A stretch of DNA of 64,000 nucleotides from Candidatus Gemmiger stercoravium. GTDB taxonomy: Bacteria > Bacillota > Clostridia > Oscillospirales > Ruminococcaceae. Under the pieces are notes generated by a model. The model made no database searches. It was not told the DNA's origin and saw only the letters and a list, made by a program, of their open reading frames with translations. The DNA is taken from assembly GCA_019119835.1 (NCBI GenBank), contig DWWE01000052.1:1-64000 (forward strand), written 5' to 3'. Every line of letters begins with the position of its first letter. Within the stretch, counting starts at the first letter, position 1. A program made the translations under genes and the position numbers. This document shows positions 18,190 to 26,305 of the stretch, piece by piece.

Positions 18190-18246
18190 AAAGGGTATGC
18201 CGGCCGGAAGGGGCGGGCTGTTTTGAAAATTTGGGAGGACCTGTCC

Positions 18247-19563
18247 ATGTTTCTCTTTGCCAATCTCCTGCTGCTGGCCCTGTTTGCGGCGGCAGCCTGC
18301 GACCTCTGGCTGGGGGTGCGCCGCGCCGCGGCCGGCCCCGGCCGGCTGGGCCGTGCCCTGCAAAACCTCTGGCGGCAGGAGCATCTGCTCTTCGGCGGCT
18401 GGGGCAGCGGCTGGCGGACCCGGGCCGGCGCTGTATTGTTCTGCGTGGGGCTGGGCGCCTATGAACTCAGCGTGGCCTTCTGCAACAGCATGGCGCGGGA
18501 CGCCTGGCCCTGGGTGCAGGGGGTGCTCTCCCCGCTGCTGGATGGGGTGGCTTTCGGCTGTTTCGGGCTCAAGATCCTGCTGGGCACCCGTTACAACTGG
18601 CGGCAGCTGGGGCTGGCCGGGGCGCTGTATTTCATTGCCCGGTGGGTCCATTTCAACGCCCACAACATCTGGTGGATCGGGCTGGTGGTGGCGGTGCTGG
18701 CCGCCAAGGACCTGCCGCTGAAAAAGCCGCTGACCGTCTTTGTGGCCGTCGGCGCCGCCGCGATGCTGCTGGTGGCCGGGCTGAACGCAGCCGGCGTCCT
18801 GCCCCCGCCGCCGGACCTGGCCACCGAGCGGAATGTGTATGAATCCCGCAGCACCTACGGCTACGGCCACCCCAACACCTTCGGCGGGCTGCTGTTCGGG
18901 CTGCTGCTGGCCTGGACCATGCTCCGGTCCCGGCGGCCCCGCTGGGTGGACGCCGGGCTGGTAGCCGCCTTGTCGGTGTTTCTGCTGGTGGGGCCGGCCT
19001 CCCGGTCGGCGGGGCTGGCGGGGCTGGCGCTGGCCGCCGGGCTGGCGCTGTGCCGCCTTTGGGGCCGGCGGCCGCTGCCCCGCCCCCTGCCCTGGCTGGG
19101 CGCGGCGGTGGTGCCGGCCATGGCGGCGGTAAGTTATCTGCTGCCCCTGCTGTTCGTCAAGGTGGGGCCCTGGTGGTCGGACCTGTCCCCCGCCTGGCTG
19201 TCCCGGCTGGACAGTATGCTCAACGGCCGGCTCTCGATGATCTGGTGCGCCTACCATGTCTATCCTCTGCGGATTGCCGGGCAGCCGCTTTTGGACTGGC
19301 CGGCGCTGGACAACAGCTTTCTGTTCACCTTCTACCAGTTCGGCCCGGTGGTGGCGCTGCTGCTGGCGGTGGGGCTGATGATCGCGCTGTGGGGTTATGC
19401 CCGGCGCGGGGAGCCGGTGCTGCTGGTCTGCCTGGTGGTCATGCTGATCTACGCTTTCATGGAATGCCAGAGTTTCCACCTGACCACCAACCCGGCGGCG
19501 CTGCTGCTGGCCGGCGTGGTGTTCGCGCTGCCGCCGGCGCGCTGGCTTCCCGACCAGGACTGA
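18247..19563 (+). CDS. O-antigen polymerase/ligase-like polytopic membrane protein
   Basis: ~10 TM helices; STYGYGHPNTFGGLLFGLLLAW and RLSMIWCAYHVYPL. Confidence 0.65.
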   Translation: MFLFANLLLLALFAAAACDLWLGVRRAAAGPGRLGRALQNLWRQEHLLFGGWGSGWRTRAGAVLFCVGLGAYELSVAFCNSMARDAWPWVQGVLSPLLDGVAFGCFGLKILLGTRYNWRQLGLAGALYFIARWVHFNAHNIWWIGLVVAVLAAKDLPLKKPLTVFVAVGAAAMLLVAGLNAAGVLPPPPDLATERNVYESRSTYGYGHPNTFGGLLFGLLLAWTMLRSRRPRWVDAGLVAALSVFLLVGPASRSAGLAGLALAAGLALCRLWGRRPLPRPLPWLGAAVVPAMAAVSYLLPLLFVKVGPWWSDLSPAWLSRLDSMLNGRLSMIWCAYHVYPLRIAGQPLLDWPALDNSFLFTFYQFGPVVALLLAVGLMIALWGYARRGEPVLLVCLVVMLIYAFMECQSFHLTTNPAALLLAGVVFALPPARWLPDQD

Positions 19564-19629
19564 CCCGACCGTGAAAAGACGGCCGCTTCCCATGGTTTTC
19601 TTCGTTCACCGACACGGAGGATTTCTCCC

Positions 19630-20697
19630 ATGACGTTTGCTTCAATCACCAGCCCTCCCTCCACACGGATTGCAGCGCTGGACACCGCCCGCGGTTTTGC
19701 CATCCTTTCGGTGGTCGCCTCCCACGCCCTTCTGATGCCCGAACAGATCGGCAGCTGGATCTATGAATTTTATGTTCCGCTGTTTTTCATCCTGGCCGGC
19801 TACCTGGCCCGTCCCGGGCATGTCCGCAGCCGCCTGACCGGGATGGTCCGCTCCTATTTTGTGACCTGCGGTGCCCTGTTAGCGATCTGGGCCGTGCTCT
19901 ATCCGCTGCGCGGCGAACAACTCTCCCTGCTGCCCCGTGCAGTCCTCAGCATTCTGTACGGCCGCTTTTATGATCCAGCGCTCCCCTTTCTGACCACCTG
20001 CTGCTGGACCGGTCAGCTCTGGTTCCTGACCCTTCTGTGTACTGCCACCCTTCTGTTCTATCTTCTCCGCCGGCTGACCGACGCCCATCCGGCCTGTCTG
20101 GCGGGCGTCCTGATCATGCTGCTGGCAGCCGCTCAGCTGCTCCGGCAGCTGCCCTTTCTGCTGCCGTGGTGTGTGGATACCGCGCCTTTGGGCGCCGCCT
20201 ACCTGCTGGCAGGGCAATGGCTGGCCCGTCAGGATTTTGCGCGGCGGCCCCTGCATGGCAAAATGCCGCTGTTGCTGGCGTTTTGCCTACTCATCTATCT
20301 GGCCCTGCACGATACTTACGACCTGAATCTGCGCCTGTACGGCCGTTTTGAAGACCTGCGCGGCCCGGCCGCCTTCTTCCTGGCCGGCACAGCCGGCAGC
20401 ATCCTCTGCCTAGCGCTCTGCGTGGCCGTCGCGCAGCTGCCGGTGCTCGGCAGCATCCTGCGCCGGGCCGGGCAGCACAGCATGCCGATCTTCTGCTGGC
20501 ACATTTTCTGGCTGTGGTTCATGGATTCTGTGCGCATCCGTCTGCCGGCGATTTTCTCCGGAAGTCCTGCCGGGCAGCTGCTCTACGCGGTCCTGGCCCT
20601 GGTGGCGGTCCCACTGCTCTGTGTCGGCACTGTGGCGCTGGGACAGTGGTCCTGTCGTCAGGTCAGGCAGTTTCTTCTTTCTCGATCAGCCGGGTAA
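19630..20697 (+). CDS. Acyltransferase family 3 membrane protein
   Basis: RIAALDTARGFAILSVVASHALLMP ... FYVPLFFILAGYLARPG. Confidence 0.87.
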   Translation: MTFASITSPPSTRIAALDTARGFAILSVVASHALLMPEQIGSWIYEFYVPLFFILAGYLARPGHVRSRLTGMVRSYFVTCGALLAIWAVLYPLRGEQLSLLPRAVLSILYGRFYDPALPFLTTCCWTGQLWFLTLLCTATLLFYLLRRLTDAHPACLAGVLIMLLAAAQLLRQLPFLLPWCVDTAPLGAAYLLAGQWLARQDFARRPLHGKMPLLLAFCLLIYLALHDTYDLNLRLYGRFEDLRGPAAFFLAGTAGSILCLALCVAVAQLPVLGSILRRAGQHSMPIFCWHIFWLWFMDSVRIRLPAIFSGSPAGQLLYAVLALVAVPLLCVGTVALGQWSCRQVRQFLLSRSAG

Positions 20698-20746
20698 ATG
20701 CCGCGGCACCGCCGTTTTTTGTTTTCCCCTGGCAAAAAAGTCAAAA

Positions 20747-20791
20747 AGAATCCCCTCTGACCGGGCATCTGCCCACCTCAGAGGGGATTCT
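20747..20791 (-). terminator. Terminator of the GGGtGRT operon (minus strand)
   Basis: agaatcccctctga ... tcagaggggattct, minus-strand T-run. Confidence 0.8.
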
Positions 20792-20929
20792 TCCGTCTCA
20801 TTTCCCCCGCGTTTTCGCGGCGGGGAAACGCATCCGCCCCCGGCCGGGCGGCGGGCGCCGGGGCGGGGGCGGACGGAAAGGTTTTCCTTGCTGCGCTGTC
20901 AGGGCGCAGTCAGGCGCGGCTTGCGGCGA

Positions 20930-21928
20930 TTATTCCGCAGCCTGGGCAGCGGCCACGGCGCAGGCGACGGTCATGCCGACCATCGGGTTGTTGCCGGCGC
21001 CGATCAGGCCCATCATCTCAACGTGGGCAGGCACGGAGGAGGAGCCGGCGAACTGGGCGTCGCCGTGCATACGGCCCATGGAGTCGGTCAGGCCATAGGA
21101 AGCCGGGCCGGCGGCCACGTTGTCCGGGTGCAGGGTACGGCCGGTGCCGCCGCCGGAAGCGACGGAGAAGTACTTCTTGCCATTTTCCAGCGCCCACTTC
21201 TTGTAGGTGCCGGCGACCAGATGCTGGAAGCGGGTGGGGTTGGTGGAGTTGCCGGTGATGGAGACTTCCACGCCTTCCTTCTTCATGATGGCAACGCCTT
21301 CCAGCACGTCGTTGGCGCCGTAGCACTTGACGGCCGCACGCTCGCCCTCCGAGTAGGGGGTCTCGCTGACGACGGTCAGTTCGCCGGTCTTGAAGTCGTA
21401 GTCGGTCTTGACATAGGTGAAGCCGTTGATGCGGGAGATGATCATGGCGGCGTCCTTGCCCAGGCCGTTCAGGATGACCCGCAGCGGGGTCTTGCGGACC
21501 TTGTTGGCGGTGCGGGCGATGCCGATGGCGCCCTCGGCGGCGGCGAAGGACTCGTGGCCGGCCAGGAAGGCGAAGCAATGGGTGTCCTCATGCAGCAGCA
21601 TGGCGCCCAGGTTGCCGTGGCCCAGGCCCACATGGCGCTGTTCGGCCACCGAGCCGGGAACGGTGAAGGCTTCCAGGCCCTCGCCGATGGCGGCGGCGCA
21701 CTCGGCCGCGCTCTTCAGGCCGCGCTTGACGGCAATGGCGGTGCCTAGGGTGTAGGCCCAGACGGCATTGTCAAAGCAGATGGGCTGCACGCCGCGGACG
21801 ATCTTGTCGCAGTCGATGCCTTTGGCAAGGAGCATTTCGTTGCAGGCGTCCAGAGATTCGAGGCCGTTCGCTTTCAGGCACTCGTTGATTTTGGGCATGC
21901 GGCGCTCCTGAGATTCAAAAGTAGCCAT
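20930..21928 (-). CDS. GGGtGRT protein (conserved, function unknown)
   Basis: Hallmark SVASGGGTGRTLHPDN; HVGLGHGNLGAMLLHEDTHCFAFLAGHESFAAAEGAIGIARTANKVR. Confidence 0.9.
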   Translation of the reverse strand: MATFESQERRMPKINECLKANGLESLDACNEMLLAKGIDCDKIVRGVQPICFDNAVWAYTLGTAIAVKRGLKSAAECAAAIGEGLEAFTVPGSVAEQRHVGLGHGNLGAMLLHEDTHCFAFLAGHESFAAAEGAIGIARTANKVRKTPLRVILNGLGKDAAMIISRINGFTYVKTDYDFKTGELTVVSETPYSEGERAAVKCYGANDVLEGVAIMKKEGVEVSITGNSTNPTRFQHLVAGTYKKWALENGKKYFSVASGGGTGRTLHPDNVAAGPASYGLTDSMGRMHGDAQFAGSSSVPAHVEMMGLIGAGNNPMVGMTVACAVAAAQAAE

Positions 21929-21947
21929 TCGTAAGTACCTCCCTCTC

Positions 21948-22649
21948 TTATTCTTCACGCGGGTCGATGTATTTGACCGCGCCCTGCTCGGCGGAGAACC
22001 GGCCATAGGTGCCGATGTTCTTCTCAAACGCGGTCTTGGGATCGACGCCGTGGCGGATGTTGTCCATCATCTTGCCCAGGTTGACGAACTGGTAGCCGAT
22101 GACCTGATCGTCCTTGTCCACGGCGGTCTTGAGGATGTAGCCCTCGGTCAGCTCCAGGTAACGGACGCCCTTGGCCTTGGTGGAGAAGATGGTGCCGGTC
22201 ATGCTGCGCAGACCCTTGCCCAGGTCGTCAAGACCCGCGCCGATGGGCAGGCCGTCCTCAGAGAAAGCGGTCTGGCTGCGGCCGTAAACGATCTGCAGGA
22301 ACAGCTCGCGCATGGCCACGTTGATGGCGTCGCACACCAGGTCGGTGTTGAGGGCTTCCAGAATGGTCTTGCCGGGCAGGATCTCGCCGGCCATGGCGGC
22401 GGAATGGGTCATGCCGGAGCAGCCGATGGTCTCGACCAGGGCTTCCTCAATGACACCGTTCTTGATGTTCAGGCTCAGCTTGCAGGTGCCCTGCTGCGGA
22501 GCGCACCAGCCCACGCCATGGGTATAGCCGCTGATGTCCGAAATTTGGTAGGCCTTTACCCATTCGCCCTCTTCCGGGATGGGCGCCGGGCCGTGCTTGG
22601 GGCCTTTGGCGATGGGGCACATGGCTTCGACTTGTGCAGAATACGTCAT
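21948..22649 (-). CDS. Iron-sulfur cluster assembly scaffold (NifU/IscU-like) protein
   Basis: VETIGCSGMTHSAAMAGEILPGKTILEAL; paired with GGGtGRT. Confidence 0.85.
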   Translation of the reverse strand: MTYSAQVEAMCPIAKGPKHGPAPIPEEGEWVKAYQISDISGYTHGVGWCAPQQGTCKLSLNIKNGVIEEALVETIGCSGMTHSAAMAGEILPGKTILEALNTDLVCDAINVAMRELFLQIVYGRSQTAFSEDGLPIGAGLDDLGKGLRSMTGTIFSTKAKGVRYLELTEGYILKTAVDKDDQVIGYQFVNLGKMMDNIRHGVDPKTAFEKNIGTYGRFSAEQGAVKYIDPREE

Positions 22650-22739
22650 AATTTTCTCTCCTTTGCCTTTAGTGGTGCGCCTGGGATGCGGGAGCTCAGG
22701 CGAACGCTTGCAGACCGCCGGGCAAAGCCGGCAATCCCT

Positions 22740-22755
22740 TGTGAACGGATTCACA
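22740..22755. promoter_or_regulatory. CRP/FNR-like palindromic operator
   Basis: tgtgaACGGATtcaca, matches TGTGA-N6-TCACA. Confidence 0.5.
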
Positions 22756-22764
22756 GCCAGTTTT

Positions 22765-22793
22765 ATTATAAGACCATCTTCGCCATTTTTCAA
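22765..22793 (-). promoter_or_regulatory. Promoter of the Fe-S scaffold/GGGtGRT operon
   Basis: Minus strand TTGAAA-N17-TATAAT. Confidence 0.6.
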
Positions 22794-22990
22794 GGTGTAT
22801 CCGGCAGGAGTTGCAGGAAGTTTTGCTTTTTTGCCTGCCTGCGTGCCGCATCCGCACCGTTTATTGCCGTGGCAACAGAATCCCGGCCGGATTTCCGGTA
22901 CACTGGGGTTGCAAGCAAAGCTCCGGGCGCCCGGCGCCCGGCCCAACCCAAAAAGCAACCAAGATTCAGATAGATACGGAGGGACCTGTT

Positions 22991-23365
22991 ATGAAGATTT
23001 ATCGCTGCACCCACTGCGGCAACATTGCCGTTCTGCTGCATGACGCCGGCGTGCCGCTGGTCTGCTGCGGCCAGAAGATGGAGGCGCTGATCCCCGGCAG
23101 CGTGGACGCCGCCCAGGAGAAGCATGTGCCGGCCGTGACCCGCACCGGCAGCACCGTGGAGGTGACTGTCGGCTCGGTGGAGCACCCGATGCTGGCCGAA
23201 CACTGGATCGAGTGGATCCTGCTGGAGACCGACCGGGGCTACGCCGTCCGCCGCCTGAGCCCCGGCGCCGCCCCCAGGGCTTCCTTCCTGCTGGGCGACG
23301 GCGAGACCCCCAAGACGGTCTACGCCTACTGCAACCTGCACGGGCTGTGGAAGACCGAGCTGTAA
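22991..23365 (+). CDS. Desulfoferrodoxin family protein (superoxide reductase)
   Basis: YRCTHCGNIAVLLHDAGVPLVCCGQKM; EHPMLAEHWIEWI; CNLHGLWK. Confidence 0.93.
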   Translation: MKIYRCTHCGNIAVLLHDAGVPLVCCGQKMEALIPGSVDAAQEKHVPAVTRTGSTVEVTVGSVEHPMLAEHWIEWILLETDRGYAVRRLSPGAAPRASFLLGDGETPKTVYAYCNLHGLWKTEL

Positions 23366-23420
23366 GGTTTCGGCCAGGCTGACAGACACTTTCTCAACTT
23401 TCTCTGAAAATACGCACCCA

Positions 23421-23458
23421 AAAAGGCGCGGGGACCCGCAAGGGTCCCCGCGCCTTTT
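23421..23458. terminator. Terminator
   Basis: aaaaggcgcggggaccc-gcaa-gggtccccgcgcctttt. Confidence 0.85.
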
Positions 23459-23490
23459 ACATGTATGGCCGGCAGCCCGGCGGCGACGCC

Positions 23491-23766
23491 TCACCACACC
23501 GCCCGGGTCAGCGGGCAGTGCATGTCAAGGCGGGCGGCGCGCATCTCCACATAGCAGCCGCAGGCCATGCAGGTGCCGTTGTCCAGGTTTTCGCAGCGGC
23601 GGCAGCCCTCCAGGCGGCGGGCGTACTCCCCGTCCGGCGTGCGCCGGGCCGGGGGCAGCGCGGCCCGGTAGCGCACCACGCTGGCGTAATAGTCGTTCTC
23701 CCCCGCCATGTCCTGCAAAAGACAGCGGCGGCAGATGCGCCGGGGCGCCGGGTCAGTGGGCCGCAT
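23491..23766 (-). CDS. Cys-rich DUF6171-like small protein
   Basis: CRRCLLQDM ... [24 protein letters not shown] ... HCPL; starts inside the 3' end of araD. Confidence 0.75.
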   Translation of the reverse strand: MRPTDPAPRRICRRCLLQDMAGENDYYASVVRYRAALPPARRTPDGEYARRLEGCRRCENLDNGTCMACGCYVEMRAARLDMHCPLTRAVW

Positions 23767-24466
23767 CGGTCTTCTGCCCGTAGTAGGCGTTGGGGCCGTG
23801 CTTGCGGGAATAGTGCTTGTCCTGCAGGTACTGGGGCGCCGGGGCGGCGGCCGGGTCCACCTGGCGGGTCAGCAGGGCCATCCGGGCCACCTCCTCCAGC
23901 ACAACGGCATGGTAGACCGCCTGGGCCGGGTCCTTGCCCCAGGTGAAGGGGCCGTGGCTGTGGCAGATCACGCCGGGCACCGCCGCCGGGTCCAGGCCGC
24001 GGCCGCGGAAGGTCTCGACGATGATCCGACCGGTGTTTTTCTCGTAGTCCTCCTCCAGTTCGGCCTGGCGCAGATGCCGCGCACAGGGGATCGGACCGTA
24101 GAAGTAGTCGGCGTGGGTGGTGCCGTAGCAGGGGATGTCCTGCCCGGCCTGGGCCCAGGCCACCGCATAGGCGCTGTGGGTGTGGACGATGCCCCCCACT
24201 TCGGGGAAAGCCCGGTAGAGTTCCAGGTGGGTCTTGGTGTCGGAGGAAGGGTTCAGCGCCCCTTCGACGGTGCGGCCGGTCTCCAGGTCCACCAGGACGA
24301 GATCCTCCGGGGTGAGGTCCTCATAGGCGACGCCGGAAGGCTTGATGACCACCAGGCCCCGTTCCCGGTCGATGCCCGAGACATTGCCCCAGGTGAAGGT
24401 GACGAGGCCGTGTTTCGGCAGGTCCAGATTGGCCTGCCAGACGAGTTTTCGCAGATGTTTGAGCAT
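23753..24466 (-). CDS. araD: L-ribulose-5-phosphate 4-epimerase
   Basis: [71 protein letters not shown]. Confidence 0.93.
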   Translation of the reverse strand: MLKHLRKLVWQANLDLPKHGLVTFTWGNVSGIDRERGLVVIKPSGVAYEDLTPEDLVLVDLETGRTVEGALNPSSDTKTHLELYRAFPEVGGIVHTHSAYAVAWAQAGQDIPCYGTTHADYFYGPIPCARHLRQAELEEDYEKNTGRIIVETFRGRGLDPAAVPGVICHSHGPFTWGKDPAQAVYHAVVLEEVARMALLTRQVDPAAAPAPQYLQDKHYSRKHGPNAYYGQKTDAAH

Positions 24467-24622
24467 GGATGTACCCCCTTGCGGCAGAGATTCCGGCCGC
24501 CGCTGCGGCGGCCGGGGAACTTTGTCCTATATTGTACCCGATTTGCCGCGGCATTTCCACCGCCTGGTGCTGGAATATTGATTATTTCCGGGTACTTTTG
24601 TTCCAAAAAACGCGGCGCCCGC

Positions 24623-24651
24623 TTGTTTTCCGGCCGGGGCGCCCGTATAAT
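24623..24651 (+). promoter_or_regulatory. Promoter of the arabinofuranosidase gene
   Basis: TTGTTT-N17-TATAAT. Confidence 0.6.
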
Positions 24652-24696
24652 GGGGACAAAATCGGGCGCGCCGCCCGGTATGCAAGGAGGTTCTTT

Positions 24697-26151
24697 ATGG
24701 CACAAATCTTCATCAACGGCAACCGGTCCGCCGGCACCATCAACAAGAATATCTACGGGCAGTTTGCCGAGCACCTGGGCCGCTGCATCTACGGCGGGCT
24801 GGCCAACGCCGACGGCAGCCCCCGCGCCGACGCCGTGGCCGCCCTGCGGGAACTGGGCGTGCCGGTGCTGCGCTGGCCCGGCGGCTGCTTTGCCGACACC
24901 TACCACTGGAAGGACGGCATCGGCCCCAAAGAGACCCGCAAGGCCATCGTGAACACCAACTGGGGCGGCGTGACCGAGACCAACGCCTTCGGCACCCACG
25001 AATTCCTTGAAGTATGCCGCCAGATCGGCTGCGACGCCTACATTTCGGGCAATGTGGGCAGCGGCACCGTGCAGGAGTTTTCCGACTGGGTGGAGTACTG
25101 CAACATGCCCGGGCGGTCCCCGATGGCCGACCTGCGCCGGGAAAACGGCCGGGCAGAGCCTTTCGGGGTGCGGTACTGGGGCATCGGCAACGAAAACTGG
25201 GGCTGCGGGGGCAACATGCGGCCGGAATACTACGCCGACCTGTGCCGCCAGTACGCCACCTTCCTGCGCAGCTACGCGCCCGAACTGCAGCCGTACAAGA
25301 TCGCCACCGGCGCCAGCGTGGCCGACTACAACTGGACCCGCACGGTGGTGGAGATGGCCTGGCGGCAGATCGACGCCATCAGCCTGCACCACTATTCGAT
25401 GGCCGGGCCTTCGCCCTGCGGCAGCGCCACCGATTTTTCCCGCCGGGAACTGTACGACGTGCTGCGCAGCGCGATGCGGATGGAGGAACTGGTGGACAAC
25501 CACAGCCGCCTGATCAAGATGCACGGCCACGGCAAGCAGATCGGGCTGGTGGTGGATGAGTGGGGCACCTGGTTTGAGGTGGAGCCCGGCACCAACCCCG
25601 GCTTCCTGTACCAGCAGAACACGATGCGGGACGCGCTGGTGGCGGCGCTGACGCTGAACATCTTCAACAACCACTGCGACACGGTGGTGATGGCCAACAT
25701 CGCCCAGGTGGCCAACGTGCTGCAGGCGATGATCCTGACCGAAGGGGACCGGCTGCTGCTGACCCCCACCTACCATGTGTTCCGGATGTACAAGGCCCAC
25801 CAGAACGCCTGCCAGCTGGAAAGCTACGCCGAGACCCGCCTGCTGGAGGGCGAGGCCGAAGGTCTGCCCGACCTGCAGGTTTCGGCCAGCCGGCAGGCGG
25901 ACGGCCGGGTTCTGGTGACGGCGGCTCACCTGGACGACGCGGCCTCGCTGCCGGTGACGGTGCGGCTGGGCGGCGTGCGCCCCGCCGCCGTGCAGGGCCT
26001 GGTGCTGGCCGGCGCCCCCGGCGCCCACAACACCTTTGAGGCCCCCGCCGCCGTGGCCCCCCGGCCGCTGAACACCCTGCCGACCGACGACGGGTTTACC
26101 GCCCTGCTGCCCCCCTGCAGCGTGGCGGCCTTCACCCTGACCCCGGCCTGA
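24697..26151 (+). CDS. Alpha-N-arabinofuranosidase (GH51)
   Basis: IYGQFAEHLGRCIYGG, VLRWPGGCFADTYHWKDGIG, YWGIGNENWGCGGNM, VVDEWGTWFE. Confidence 0.95.
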   Translation: MAQIFINGNRSAGTINKNIYGQFAEHLGRCIYGGLANADGSPRADAVAALRELGVPVLRWPGGCFADTYHWKDGIGPKETRKAIVNTNWGGVTETNAFGTHEFLEVCRQIGCDAYISGNVGSGTVQEFSDWVEYCNMPGRSPMADLRRENGRAEPFGVRYWGIGNENWGCGGNMRPEYYADLCRQYATFLRSYAPELQPYKIATGASVADYNWTRTVVEMAWRQIDAISLHHYSMAGPSPCGSATDFSRRELYDVLRSAMRMEELVDNHSRLIKMHGHGKQIGLVVDEWGTWFEVEPGTNPGFLYQQNTMRDALVAALTLNIFNNHCDTVVMANIAQVANVLQAMILTEGDRLLLTPTYHVFRMYKAHQNACQLESYAETRLLEGEAEGLPDLQVSASRQADGRVLVTAAHLDDAASLPVTVRLGGVRPAAVQGLVLAGAPGAHNTFEAPAAVAPRPLNTLPTDDGFTALLPPCSVAAFTLTPA

Positions 26152-26243
26152 ACGCCGGCGGCAAAGCAGGTCCGGCCGCCGCGCAAACGGCTTTCAGGCC
26201 GCAGCGCCCCGGCAGACCGCTGCCTTTTCATTTTCAACAGAAG

Positions 26244-26290
26244 ACCGCCCCGCGGCGCCCGGTTCTCGGGGGCCGCGGGGCGGATTTTTT
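26244..26290. terminator. Terminator between convergent genes
   Basis: accgccccgcggc ... gccgcggggcgg tttttt. Confidence 0.8.
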
Positions 26291-26305
26291 GTGCCGGGCC
26301 GGCTG

